From Erysipelotrichaceae bacterium (GTDB lineage: Bacteria > Bacillota_I > Bacilli_A > Erysipelotrichales > Erysipelotrichaceae), in the NCBI GenBank assembly GCA_017432895.1, contig JAFRIG010000046.1:1-57281 (forward strand): a DNA stretch of 57,281 nt, in the 5' to 3' direction. A program made the position numbers and the translations under genes. Below are positions 25,708 through 34,374 of this stretch, one piece after another. Under the pieces are notes generated by a model. It searched no databases and had not been told where the DNA came from. It worked only from the letters and a program-made list of their open reading frames with translations. Each line of letters begins with the position of its first letter. The first letter of the stretch is position 1.

Positions 25708-27645
25708 ATGGTGTATGAGAAATTAATGCAACCCGGCAAGATCGGCAACCTTGAGATCAAGAACCGTGTCGTCATGCCGGCAATGGGCTGTTCCTTTGCG
25801 GAATCGACCGGCGAAGCCGGTGCCCGTATGATCAGATATTATGCCGAAAGAGCCAAAGGCGGTGTCGGACTGATCATCACGGAGATCACCAGAGTCGATG
25901 ATGAGACCGGAGTGGGAACACCCAATCAGTTAAGTGTTACCAATACCCATATGATCGCGCAGCTTTCCCATCTGGTCGAAGCGGTCCATGCCTATGGAAC
26001 CAAGATCTTCGTCCAGCTTCATCATCCGGGCAACCAGACGCCCAGCCGTCTGATCGGCGGCAAACAGCCGGTCTCGGCTTCCGATGTCACCTGTAAGGTC
26101 ATCGGTGAACAGCCAAGAGCTTTGAGCACGGAAGAAGTGGAAGCAATGGTCAAGAAATTCGTCACCGGAGCGGTGATCGCTCAGAAAGCCGGTGTCGATG
26201 GTGTCGAGATCCATGCCGCCCACGGCTATCTGGTTTCGCAGTTTTTGTCTCCCCATACCAACAAACGCGAAGACAAGTATGGCGGCAGCTTTGAAGGAAG
26301 GATGCGTTTCATCACCGAGATCATCATGGGCATCAAAGCTTATTGCGGTCCGAAGTATCCGATCTCCGTCCGTATGAACGGCAACGATTATCTGGAAGAT
26401 GGAATTACTGAAGAAGATGCGATCGCCCAGGCCAAGTATCTGGAAGCCTTAGGTATCAGCTGCATCAATGTCAGCTGCGGTACCTATGATTCCGGCGCGA
26501 CGATCATTGAACCTTCCTACTTTGCGGAAGGCTGGAAGCGACATCTGGGAGCCAACATCAAAAAGGCTGTCAACATTCCGGTCATCGCCGTCTGTAACAT
26601 CAAACATCCGGAATTTGCGGAAGAATTTTTGAATGATGTGGACTTCGTCGGTATCGCCAGAGGTCATCTGGCTGATCCGTACTTCGTCAGAAAAGCCTTG
26701 AAAGGAAACGAGAAGCAGATCAGGAAGTGCTTAGGCTGTATGGAATGTTTCCGTATCCTCAACGACGGTCTGCCGCTAGGCTGTACCTTGAATCCGATCC
26801 TGGGTCGTGAATTTGAATGGGGCGATGACAAGCTCGTCAAAGACGGCGCCGGAAGAACTATAGCGGTCATCGGCGGCGGTCCGGCCGGTATGGAAGCGGC
26901 TTTAACTATGGCAAAGCGTGGCTTCAAGACAGTCTTGTTTGAAGCGGAAGACAAACTGGGTGGTACAGCCAATCTGGCAGCCATTCCGCCAAACAAAGGC
27001 ATGATCAATGAATTCATCGAAACGATGCAAGAACAGCTCAAGGCAGCCGGTGTTGAAGTAAGACTAAATACACCCGGTACCCCGGAAGCAGTCAAAGCCA
27101 TCAACGCCGAAGCTGTCTTTATGGCTACCGGCGGTAAGGCTGTAAGACCTTTACTGGAAGGTATCGATCTGGCGGTCACGGCCGAAGATGTTCTGGCTGG
27201 CAAGGCGGAAGTCAAGGGCGAAAACGTCGTTGTCGTCGGTGGCGGTGTCACAGGCTTGGAGACGGCGGAATATCTGGGAACCGATCACAAGGTGACGGTC
27301 GTCGAAATGCTCGACAAAGTCGGCGGCAACCTTTATCCGAGTATCACCATGCATCTGGTCCAGGAGATCATGAAGAATGGCGGTACGATCGCCAAGGGTC
27401 AGGCGTTAATGTCGATCGCAGAAGATGGCGTGGTAGTCAAAGACACCAAGACCAATGAAGAAAACAAGATCCCGGCTGATACGGTCGTCCTGGCGATGGG
27501 TGTCAGGTCCGTGCGTCCGGAATACGAGGAATTTGTCAAAGAATACGGAAACAGACTGATCATGGTCGGCGACAGCGACAGACCGGGTCAGATCTATGAT
27601 GCTTTGCATTCAGGACACGACAGAGCCTTCGTCTACGGTCTGTAA
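25708..27645 (+). CDS. NADH:flavin oxidoreductase / 2,4-dienoyl-CoA reductase-like enzyme
   Basis: The 645-residue protein has the three-part layout of the FadH/BaiCD group. The N-terminal old-yellow-enzyme barrel (about 1-330) contains VDGVEIHAAHGYLVSQFLSP, with HAAHGY as active-site signature. An iron-sulfur loop follows: CLGCMEC then a further Cys 12 residues on (about 341-359). Then come an FAD fold (VIGGGPAGMEAAL, about 388) and an NAD(P)H fold (VVVVGGGVTGLETAEYLG, about 510). It should reduce an activated C=C bond of an enoate-like substrate in the cytoplasm; the actual substrate cannot be told. Single gene with its own promoter and a downstream terminator. Confidence 0.9.
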   Translation: MVYEKLMQPGKIGNLEIKNRVVMPAMGCSFAESTGEAGARMIRYYAERAKGGVGLIITEITRVDDETGVGTPNQLSVTNTHMIAQLSHLVEAVHAYGTKIFVQLHHPGNQTPSRLIGGKQPVSASDVTCKVIGEQPRALSTEEVEAMVKKFVTGAVIAQKAGVDGVEIHAAHGYLVSQFLSPHTNKREDKYGGSFEGRMRFITEIIMGIKAYCGPKYPISVRMNGNDYLEDGITEEDAIAQAKYLEALGISCINVSCGTYDSGATIIEPSYFAEGWKRHLGANIKKAVNIPVIAVCNIKHPEFAEEFLNDVDFVGIARGHLADPYFVRKALKGNEKQIRKCLGCMECFRILNDGLPLGCTLNPILGREFEWGDDKLVKDGAGRTIAVIGGGPAGMEAALTMAKRGFKTVLFEAEDKLGGTANLAAIPPNKGMINEFIETMQEQLKAAGVEVRLNTPGTPEAVKAINAEAVFMATGGKAVRPLLEGIDLAVTAEDVLAGKAEVKGENVVVVGGGVTGLETAEYLGTDHKVTVVEMLDKVGGNLYPSITMHLVQEIMKNGGTIAKGQALMSIAEDGVVVKDTKTNEENKIPADTVVLAMGVRSVRPEYEEFVKEYGNRLIMVGDSDRPGQIYDALHSGHDRAFVYGL

Positions 27646-27670
27646 GAAATAAGGTAAATAACGGTTCAAA

Positions 27671-27695
27671 AGGCTTGTGAGATGCAAGCCTTTTT
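27671..27695 (+). terminator. Terminator after the flavin oxidoreductase gene
   Basis: AGGCTTG pairs with CAAGCCT around a 7-base loop, followed by a T tract. Confidence 0.8.
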
Positions 27696-27702
27696 CCTTG
27701 CA

Positions 27703-27711
27703 TGTTAGAAT
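27703..27711 (+). promoter_or_regulatory. Extended -10 element close to the patatin start
   Basis: TGTTAGAAT is an extended -10 (TGN plus TAGAAT). Transcription would begin near 27718, next to the ATG at 27719, so the transcript may be leaderless. No good -35 is visible. Confidence 0.4.
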
Positions 27712-27718
27712 GAAGAAG

Positions 27719-28876
27719 ATGAAAAAAGGTCTGGTTTTGGAAGGCGGTGCGATGCGCGGTCTGTTTAGCTGCGGAGTGATAGATGTCTTAATGGAAAACG
27801 GCATCGTTTTCGACGGGGCTGTGGGCATTTCAGCTGGAGCGGTCTTTGGCTGCAACTACAAATCTAAACAGATAGGCCGGCCAAGACGTTACAATGAGAA
27901 ATACTGCAATGATCCCCGCTACTGTTCTTTCAGGTCCTTAATTAAAACCGGTGATCTCTATGGGGCGGATTTCTGTTACCGTGAATTGCCCGAAGAACTC
28001 GACCCCTTCGATAAGAAGGCTTTTGCGGAAAATCCGATGGAGTTCTATGTCGGCGCCAGCGATGTGAAAAGCGGCGAATGTGTCTTCCACAAATGCGAGG
28101 ATGGCGGTGAGATCGATACCTTATGGATGAGGGCTTCGGCGTCGATGCCTTTGGTTTCCAGGGTCGTCAGGATCGGAAGCTATGAACTGCTCGACGGCGG
28201 GATCTGCGATTCGATCCCTTACAAATTCATGAAAGAAAACGGCTATGATAAAAATCTCGTTGTCCTGACCCAGCCCAAAGGCTATATCAAAACCAAGAAT
28301 AAACTCATGCCGCTGATCAAGATCACTATGCGTAACTACCCCCTGATGATCGAAGCTATGGCTAAAAGACACGTGGTCTATAATCATCAGGTCAGAGAAG
28401 TTGAGAATGATGAAAGAGAAGGCCGGGTCTTTGTGATCAGACCGGAAGAGTCACTCAAGATCGGCCGGATCGAAAAAGATCCCAAGGAGCTGGAAAGAGT
28501 CTATCAGCTGGGCAGAAAACAAGCTGAGAAAGCCCTTCCTCAATTAAAAGAATATCTTTCTGATGATTATGTCATTCCCGAAAGGAGTGAGGAGATGAGA
28601 AAAAAGATCCGCAAACATTTCCGTTTCTTCGGTACCGTTCAGGGCGTCGGTTTCCGTTTTCAGGCCATGATGGCTGCCGATCGTCTGGGACTAAGCGGCT
28701 GGGTGAAGAATGAAAGCGATGGTTCGGTAAGTATGGAGATACAAGGCACTGAGGAAGAAATCAGCGCCGCTTTGGATCTGATCGACAACAGCCGTTTCAT
28801 TCAGATCGAAAGGATCGAAGAAAAGATCGTTCCGGTGAATGAAGAAGAAAACGGTTTTAATGCCGATTACTGGTAA
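27719..28876 (+). CDS. Patatin-like phospholipase fused to acylphosphatase
   Basis: The 385-residue protein has two domains. Residues 1 to about 285 form a patatin-like lipid hydrolase: oxyanion loop EGGAMRG, nucleophile Ser38 in GISAG, and Asp159 in LLDGGICD complete the Ser-Asp dyad. Residues about 298-385 form a complete acylphosphatase, with GTVQGVGFRFQ (catalytic Arg) and SGWVKNESDGSV (catalytic Asn). Starts at 27677 and 27710 are also in frame; 27677 lies in the preceding terminator, and MKKGLVLEGGAMRG is the usual patatin opening, so 27719 is preferred (27710 is possible). Inside the gene, AAAGGAG at 28581-28587 sits 7 bases before an in-frame ATG at 28595, which would yield a free 93-residue acylphosphatase. 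Confidence 0.88.
   Translation: MKKGLVLEGGAMRGLFSCGVIDVLMENGIVFDGAVGISAGAVFGCNYKSKQIGRPRRYNEKYCNDPRYCSFRSLIKTGDLYGADFCYRELPEELDPFDKKAFAENPMEFYVGASDVKSGECVFHKCEDGGEIDTLWMRASASMPLVSRVVRIGSYELLDGGICDSIPYKFMKENGYDKNLVVLTQPKGYIKTKNKLMPLIKITMRNYPLMIEAMAKRHVVYNHQVREVENDEREGRVFVIRPEESLKIGRIEKDPKELERVYQLGRKQAEKALPQLKEYLSDDYVIPERSEEMRKKIRKHFRFFGTVQGVGFRFQAMMAADRLGLSGWVKNESDGSVSMEIQGTEEEISAALDLIDNSRFIQIERIEEKIVPVNEEENGFNADYW
28581..28597 (+). promoter_or_regulatory. Internal ribosome-binding site and start for the acylphosphatase part
   Basis: AAAGGAG, seven bases, ATG, in frame with the patatin fusion. Translation from here gives 93 residues beginning MRKKIRKHFRFFGTVQGVG, the usual size of a stand-alone acylphosphatase. 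Confidence 0.6.
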
Positions 28877-29028
28877 AAAGAAAAAGCTTAAAAATCGAAT
28901 TTTCGTATTTTGACGATAACGCAAGAAGAAAAGAGTTAAAGTAAAACGCTTACAATGTAAAATCAGTCGTAAAAGTTTGGGTACCGGTCTAAAAAACCGA
29001 TTTTTTGTGGTAAAGTAGAGGGGTAAAA
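28877..29028 (+). other. A/T-rich leader upstream of the riboswitch
   Basis: There is no coding frame here. A short, weak CGGT/ACCG hairpin with a T run (about 28985-29006) may end the patatin transcript. TGGTAAAGT at 29009-29017 is an extended -10-like element that would start transcription just upstream of the aptamer. Confidence 0.4.
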
Positions 29029-29099
29029 ATATCGTATAATCCTTCAGATATGGTGAAGGAGTCTCTACCTTGGCGCCGTAAATGCCAGGACTATGATAG
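29029..29099 (+). ncRNA. Guanine (purine) riboswitch aptamer
   Basis: All parts of the purine aptamer are present: P1 ATCGTA/TATGAT, J1/2 TATAAT, P2 CCTTC/GAAGG with loop GATATGG, the AGTCTCTACC junction, P3 TGGC/GCCA with loop GCCGTAAAT, and the 3' GACTATG. The discriminating base in GACTATG is C (29091), so it should bind guanine or hypoxanthine, not adenine. Downstream, 29094-29102 (shared with P1) can pair with 29115-29123, and 29115-29122 can alternatively pair with 29130-29137. These mutually exclusive helices look like the expression platform. It controls the nucleoside importer that follows. Confidence 0.92.
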
Positions 29100-29269
29100 A
29101 ATCGCCTTCCGGTCATTCTATCACGAAACGATAGGATTACAGGAGGGGTCAATCGATCCCTGCAAAGTCTTCTTTTGAGAAGGATATGTTTTTATGTTTA
29201 TTGATAATTCATAGTCTCTTTGAAAGAAGCGTTTTTTGCATTTCAAAAGAAAGGAAAGGAAAGATTGAA
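29100..29269 (+). promoter_or_regulatory. Riboswitch expression platform and leader
   Basis: The leader holds two alternative stems (see aptamer entry), then GGGGTC-AATC-GATCCC (about 29144-29160) and a short CTTCT-TTTG-AGAAG hairpin followed several bases later by TTTTT (about 29169-29195). Which hairpin terminates is unclear by eye. Confidence 0.5.
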
Positions 29270-30514
29270 ATGAAGAAATTATTTACATTGCTGCTTGCGC
29301 TCATGATGATCTTCACGCTGGCTGCCTGCTCATCCAATTCCGGTGGCGAAGGCGAAAGCAAGGAAGAAGAAGCCGCTGCTCCCAAGATCGGTGTCATTCT
29401 GGTCGGTGATGAGAACGAAGGCTACACCTATGCGCACATTTACGGTATCAGAGAAGCTGCCAAAGTCTTAGGCATCGCTGATGATTCGATCATCTGGAAG
29501 TATTCCGTTCCGGAAGATCAGACCTGCTACGATATGGCTGTCGACCTCGTTGAAAACGGTGCGACCTTAGTCATCTCCAACTCCTATGGCCACCAGTCCT
29601 TCATGCAGCAGGCGGCGGCTGAATATCCGGAAGTTACCTTCTTAGCCTGCACGGGCGACTCTGCTGCCGTTTCCGGTCTGGCTAACTTCAAGAATGCCTT
29701 CCCGCAGACTTATCAGTCCAGATATGTCTCCGGTGTCGTTGCCGGTATGAAGATCAAGGAACTGGCCGAGTCCGGTGCTCTGGTTCCTGAAAACTTCACG
29801 GAAGACGGCAAGGTCAAGGTCGGTTATGTCGGTGCCTTCCCGTATGCGGAAGTCGTCTCTGGCTATACCGGTTTCTTCCTCGGTATCAGAAGCATTTATC
29901 CTGATGTCGAAATGTTCGTCAAATATACCAACTCCTGGTTCGATCTGACGGCTGAAGCTACGATCGGTGACGACCTGATGTCTCAGGGCTGCGTCATCAT
30001 CGGCCAGCACGCCGACTCGACCGGTGCACCTTCACAGCTGCAGAAGAATATGGAAGACAACAAGTACGGCTTCACGGCTTACTCTGTCGGTTACAACGTC
30101 TCCATGCTGGACGTCGCTCCGGATGTAGCATTGACTTCCGCTTCCAACGGCTGGGAGAGATTATATGAATACGTCTTCAAAAACTGGCTGGCTGAAAGCG
30201 ACATCGTTACCGACTGGACGGCCGGTTACGAGGACAATGCCGTCATGATCACGGAACTGGGTCAGGCCTGTGCTCCGGGTACGGCTGAAGCAGTTGCCGA
30301 AGCTGAAAGCAAGATCATGTCCGGTGAACTCCATGTCTTCGACGCTTCGACCTTCACGATCGGCGGCGAAACTCCGACTTCGATCCTGGGCGACGTCGAC
30401 GCTGACTTCGTTCCGGAGACCGAGTGTCTGATCGACGGTTACTTCCATGAGTCCGAGTTCAGAAGTGCTCCTTACTTCGCAGCAAGGATCGACGGTATCA
30501 CTGAACTTAACTGA
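29270..30514 (+). CDS. Nucleoside-type ABC transporter binding lipoprotein (BMP/PnrA family, NupN-like)
   Basis: The 414-residue product has a lipoprotein signal with lipobox LAAC (Cys20), an acidic linker and a Bmp (basic membrane protein) domain. That domain family includes PnrA and NupN, which bind purine nucleosides. The opening KIGVILVGDENEGYTYAHI, the central VKVGYVGAFPYAEVVSGYTGF and ATIGDDLMSQGCVIIGQHAD fit. ATG 29270 was chosen since GAAAGGAAAGGAAAG precedes it; an in-frame start 84 bases upstream would wreck the signal peptide. It is the first gene after a guanine riboswitch, which supports purine uptake. Confidence 0.9.
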   Translation: MKKLFTLLLALMMIFTLAACSSNSGGEGESKEEEAAAPKIGVILVGDENEGYTYAHIYGIREAAKVLGIADDSIIWKYSVPEDQTCYDMAVDLVENGATLVISNSYGHQSFMQQAAAEYPEVTFLACTGDSAAVSGLANFKNAFPQTYQSRYVSGVVAGMKIKELAESGALVPENFTEDGKVKVGYVGAFPYAEVVSGYTGFFLGIRSIYPDVEMFVKYTNSWFDLTAEATIGDDLMSQGCVIIGQHADSTGAPSQLQKNMEDNKYGFTAYSVGYNVSMLDVAPDVALTSASNGWERLYEYVFKNWLAESDIVTDWTAGYEDNAVMITELGQACAPGTAEAVAEAESKIMSGELHVFDASTFTIGGETPTSILGDVDADFVPETECLIDGYFHESEFRSAPYFAARIDGITELN

Positions 30515-30537
30515 TCTTATTATTGAAAGAAAACATC

Positions 30538-30577
30538 AAAACATTACAGGCTTTCACAAGCCTGTAATGTTTTACAT
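30538..30577 (+). terminator. Strong hairpin between binding protein and ATPase genes
   Basis: A 16-pair perfect stem (30538-30553 with 30558-30573) and loop TCAC, with the T-rich 3' arm and ACATTTT after it. Partial termination would raise binding protein over the membrane parts, as in the opp operon. Confidence 0.75.
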
Positions 30578-30592
30578 TTTGGAGGTGGAATT

Positions 30593-32119
30593 ATGAGCGA
30601 GATCGCCTTATCGATGCGCGGCATCAGCAAGTCTTTCGGCAAGAAAGTCCAGGCTAACAAGAACGTAGACCTGGATATCTACAAAGGGGAGATCCTTTCG
30701 CTTTTGGGCGAAAACGGTTCAGGCAAGACGACCTTGATGAACATGCTTTCGGGGGTCTACTATCCCGATGAAGGCGAGATAGTGATGAACGGCGAAAAGG
30801 TCGATATCACTTCACCCAAGGATGCTTATGATCTGGGCATCGGCATGATCCACCAGCACTTCAAACTCATCGACGTCTTTACGGCTTTGGAAAATATCCT
30901 GATCGGTCTGCCTTCAGCCGACAAGGAAAAGGATTGCCGCAAGGAAGTCGAAGATATCTGCAGCAAATACGGTTTTGAACTGGATCTGGACAAGAAGATC
31001 TACGACATGTCCGTCTCGGAAAAGGAGACCTTGGAGATCGTCAAGACTTTGTATCGCGGTGCGGATATTCTGATCCTTGATGAGCCTACGGCGGTTTTGA
31101 CACCGCAGGAGATCAGGAAACTTTTTGCGATCTTACGCAATATGAAAGCCGATGGCAAATCGATCGTCATCATCACCCACAAACTCAATGAGGTCATGGA
31201 GATCTCCGATCGCATCAGTGTATTGCGTAAGGGCGAAAACGTCGGTACGCTTCTAAAAGAAGAGACCAATGAGCAGCAGTTGACCGAACTGATGGTCGGT
31301 GAAAAGATCACGCTGGATATCGCCAGAGACTATGTGGAAGACAAGGCTAAACGATTGGAAGTCAAGGACTTAAGTGTCAGAAACATCGACGGCAAGCTGG
31401 TGGTCGATCACGTATCTTTCGATCTTTACAGCGGTGAGATCCTGGGTATCGCCGGTATCTCCGGTTCCGGTCAGAAGGAACTGTTAGAAGCCATCATGGG
31501 TCTGCAGAAATGCGAAGAAGGCTCTTCCGTCATCTATAACTCCACCGCCCATGGTGTCCATGAACTGGTGGGTCTTTCCACCAAAGAGATCATCGCCCAT
31601 GGTTTGCATCTGGCCTTCGTACCGGAAGACAGACTGGGCATGGGCTTAGTCGGTAACATGGGCATGACCGATAATGTCATGTTAAAGAGATATCGGAAAG
31701 GAAACGGTCCGTTCTTACATCGCAAGCAGCCGGAAGTAACGGCGCAAAAGATCAAGGACGAACTGGAAGTCTTGACTCCGGATCTGGAATATCCGGTCAG
31801 AAAACTGTCAGGTGGCAATGTCCAGAAGATCCTGGTCGGTCGTGAGATCAACAACAAGCCGACCGTGCTGATGACGGCTTATGCGGTCAGAGGTTTGGAT
31901 ATCAATACATCCTATGCGATCTACAATCTGCTCAACGAACAGAAAAAGAAAGGTGTCGCCGTCATCTACGTCGGTGAAGACCTCGATGTCCTGCTGGCCT
32001 TATCCGATCGGATCATGGTTTTATGTTCCGGCAAACTTAACGGCATCCTCGATGGCCGTAGTGCTTCCAAGGAAGAAGTCGGCTATCTGATGACCAATCT
32101 CAAACAGGAGGAAGAATAA
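30593..32119 (+). CDS. Nucleoside ABC transporter ATPase, two ABC domains (NupO-like)
   Basis: The 508-residue protein has two ABC domains, as in sugar and nucleoside importers. Domain 1: Walker A GENGSGKTT, signature-like MSVSEKETLEIV, Walker B ILILDEPTAVLTP, H-loop ITHK. Domain 2: a degenerate Walker A GISGSGQKEL, signature LSGGNVQK and Walker B-like VLMTAYAVRGLD without the catalytic Glu, a normal trait of this subfamily. It energises the two permeases that follow. Its stop overlaps the next start by one base. Confidence 0.92.
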   Translation: MSEIALSMRGISKSFGKKVQANKNVDLDIYKGEILSLLGENGSGKTTLMNMLSGVYYPDEGEIVMNGEKVDITSPKDAYDLGIGMIHQHFKLIDVFTALENILIGLPSADKEKDCRKEVEDICSKYGFELDLDKKIYDMSVSEKETLEIVKTLYRGADILILDEPTAVLTPQEIRKLFAILRNMKADGKSIVIITHKLNEVMEISDRISVLRKGENVGTLLKEETNEQQLTELMVGEKITLDIARDYVEDKAKRLEVKDLSVRNIDGKLVVDHVSFDLYSGEILGIAGISGSGQKELLEAIMGLQKCEEGSSVIYNSTAHGVHELVGLSTKEIIAHGLHLAFVPEDRLGMGLVGNMGMTDNVMLKRYRKGNGPFLHRKQPEVTAQKIKDELEVLTPDLEYPVRKLSGGNVQKILVGREINNKPTVLMTAYAVRGLDINTSYAIYNLLNEQKKKGVAVIYVGEDLDVLLALSDRIMVLCSGKLNGILDGRSASKEEVGYLMTNLKQEEE

Positions 32120-33219
32120 TGGAAAAACACATGCACAATCAGCCCCTGTTTCGTATCGTCAAAAAGGATGAATCCAGTCTGCCGACCAAGATCATCACGA
32201 TGGCTCTTGCCATCCTGTGTGCCTTGCTGGTATCGGCCTTGTTCATCTACTTTGTTACAAAACTGGATCCGATCAGCGTCTATACTTCGATGTTCAAAGG
32301 AGCCTTCGGTACCAAGAGAAGGACATGGATCACGATCCGTGATACCTGTCTGCTTTTACTGATCTCTTTGTCATTGGCTCCCGCTTTCAGGATGCGTTTC
32401 TGGAACTGCGGTGCCGAAGGTCAGATTCTGATCGGCGGATTAAGTACGGCGGCTTTGATGATCTATTGCGGCGACAAGATCCCGACGGCGCTGTTACTGA
32501 TAATAATGCTGGCGGTGTCGATGATCTGCGGCGGCCTCTGGGCTTTTTTACCGGCGGTGTTTAAAGCCAAATACGATACTAATGAGACTCTGTTTACGCT
32601 GATGATGAACTACGTGGCGATACAGCTGATCGAATTCTTCGTCGATTTCTGGGACAAGAAACAGTCCCACTCCGTTGGTATCATCAACATGAACAGCCAG
32701 GGCGGCTGGTTCCCAAAGATCTTTGGCCAGCAGTATACGCTCAATATTCTGATCGTCTTAATCGTGACGATAGTCATCTATATCTACATGCATTATTCCA
32801 AGAAGGGCTATGAGATCGCGGTCGTTGGCGAATCACTGGCTACGGCAAGATATGCGGGTATCAATGTGCCTAAGGTCATCAGAAACAATGTCCTGATCTC
32901 CGGGGCGATCGCGGGACTGGCAGGCTTTGTGGAAGTGGCCGGTATCTCCCACACGATCTCCAAAGAGACGGCCGGGGGAAGAGGCTTTACGGCCATCATC
33001 GTCTGCTGGCTGGCGAAGTTTGAACCCTTTGCGATGGCGCTGATCTCATTGTTCATCGTCTTTTTAGGCAAAGGCGCTTCGCAGATCTCTTCCGATTTCG
33101 GACTCAACGAATATGCTTCCAATATCATCACGGGCATCATCCTGTTCTTTATCTTAAGCTGTGAGTTCTTCAACAACTATAAGATCACGATGGCCCGTCA
33201 CAGAAAGGAAGGTGAATAG
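32119..33219 (+). CDS. Nucleoside ABC transporter permease (NupP-like)
   Basis: The 366-residue permease of the BPD_transp_2 (LivHM/RbsC-like) family begins with a cytoplasmic tail, then about ten hydrophobic segments. Diagnostic stretches are FRMRFWNCGAEGQILIGGL and the later VGESLATARYAGINVPKV, the cytoplasmic loop that meets the ATPase. GGAGG just before the start lies in the ATPase gene, so translation is coupled. Confidence 0.9.
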   Translation: MEKHMHNQPLFRIVKKDESSLPTKIITMALAILCALLVSALFIYFVTKLDPISVYTSMFKGAFGTKRRTWITIRDTCLLLLISLSLAPAFRMRFWNCGAEGQILIGGLSTAALMIYCGDKIPTALLLIIMLAVSMICGGLWAFLPAVFKAKYDTNETLFTLMMNYVAIQLIEFFVDFWDKKQSHSVGIINMNSQGGWFPKIFGQQYTLNILIVLIVTIVIYIYMHYSKKGYEIAVVGESLATARYAGINVPKVIRNNVLISGAIAGLAGFVEVAGISHTISKETAGGRGFTAIIVCWLAKFEPFAMALISLFIVFLGKGASQISSDFGLNEYASNIITGIILFFILSCEFFNNYKITMARHRKEGE

Positions 33220-33220
33220 G

Positions 33221-34252
33221 ATGAGCGTTTCCCAATTCATATCGTGGTGTGTCGCAGCGATCACCTTCGGTACCGTCATCATGTACGGCTGCATCGGTGA
33301 GACCATCAACCAGAAAGCCGGTGACCTCAATCTGGGTGTACCGGGTGTCATGATGATCGGCGGTATCGCTTCTTTGGCTTCCGCCTTCATCTACGAATCT
33401 TCCGTAGCTGATCCCAATCCTTTCTTAAGTATGGTGATCTCACTGTTATCCTGCCTGATCGCTTCGGCGCTGGCGGGTGCCTTATATGCCTTTTTGACCG
33501 TGACGCAGAAGGTCAATCAGAATGTCACAGGTCTGACCTTAACGATCTTCGGCACCGGTATCGCCAACTTCTTCGGTGGCAATATGATGAAGCTTTCCGG
33601 CGGTGTCGGCACGATCTCGGTGGCCAGGACAGCCAACGTGTTCAGGGCCAAACTGCCCGGGCTTTTCGGCCGTTTCGGGACCTTCGGTTCCATCGTCTTC
33701 TCCCATGGCTGGATGGTCTATCTGGCTTTGTTTATGGCCTTTGCGATCCAGTACTTCCTCAACAAGACCAGGGTGGGACTGAATCTAAGAGCTGTTGGCG
33801 AAAATCCGGCCACGGCGGATGCGGCCGGTATCAACGTCACCAGATACAAGTACCTGGCTGCTATCATCGGCTGTGCCATCTGCGGCATGGGTGGACTGTT
33901 CTATGTCATGGACTACATCCAGGGTACCTGGGCCAACGATTCGACGATCGAAGCTCTGGGCTGGCTGGCGGTGGCCTTAGTCATCTTCACCAGCTGGAAA
34001 CCGGCCAATGCGACCTGGGGTGCCTATCTCTTCGGTCTGTGTTACTGGGCCTATATCTACATCCCGGTCGGTGTCTCGAAGTATCTGGCCGACAAGCTCA
34101 AACTCACCAACGTAACCTACATGCAGAACCTGTACAAGATGCTTCCATATCTGGTGACGATCGTCGTCTTATGTATCGTCTCCCGTAAGAAGAAAAGGGA
34201 GAATCAGGCTCCGGCCTCACTTGGCATGAGCTATTTCCGTGAAGAAAGATAA
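33221..34252 (+). CDS. Nucleoside ABC transporter permease (NupQ-like)
   Basis: The 343-residue second permease of the pair has the same family signature: the N-terminal KAGDLNLGVPGVMMIGG and the loop VGENPATADAAGINVTRYK. ATG 33221 was chosen because it directly follows the preceding stop with AAGGAAGGTG as ribosome site; an upstream in-frame start at 33161 lies within the preceding gene. It completes the riboswitch-controlled importer and is followed by a terminator. Confidence 0.9.
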   Translation: MSVSQFISWCVAAITFGTVIMYGCIGETINQKAGDLNLGVPGVMMIGGIASLASAFIYESSVADPNPFLSMVISLLSCLIASALAGALYAFLTVTQKVNQNVTGLTLTIFGTGIANFFGGNMMKLSGGVGTISVARTANVFRAKLPGLFGRFGTFGSIVFSHGWMVYLALFMAFAIQYFLNKTRVGLNLRAVGENPATADAAGINVTRYKYLAAIIGCAICGMGGLFYVMDYIQGTWANDSTIEALGWLAVALVIFTSWKPANATWGAYLFGLCYWAYIYIPVGVSKYLADKLKLTNVTYMQNLYKMLPYLVTIVVLCIVSRKKKRENQAPASLGMSYFREER

Positions 34253-34265
34253 AACACAGAGAAAA

Positions 34266-34291
34266 GGCTGCTTTAAAAAAAGCAGTCTTTT
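34266..34291 (+). terminator. Terminator of the nucleoside importer operon
   Basis: GGCTGCTTT pairs with AAAGCAGTC (one G-U), then TTTTAT. Confidence 0.75.
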
Positions 34292-34340
34292 ATGATCCCG
34301 AAAAATATGAAGGACTTTTATCCGCTTTTTAAAGCTTATT

Positions 34341-34360
34341 TGCCCCGCCCGGGGCATTTT
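34341..34360 (+). terminator. Second hairpin, 15 bases before the LicR-type gene
   Basis: TGCCCC, loop GCCC, GGGGCA, then TTTT. This is either a back-up terminator or an attenuator in the leader of the regulator gene. No RAT-type antiterminator sequence is recognisable around it. Confidence 0.6.
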
Positions 34361-34374
34361 AATTATGTAGTAAA

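Noticed and set aside
26664..27251. Long open frame (195 codons) on the minus strand inside the flavin oxidoreductase gene
   Set aside because: It is the mirror of a confidently identified gene, is rich in Ser/Pro/Ala as antisense frames are, and has no ribosome site or family resemblance.
27677..27718. GTG start for a longer patatin protein
   Set aside because: The GTG lies inside the terminator stem of the preceding gene and adds residues not typical of patatins.
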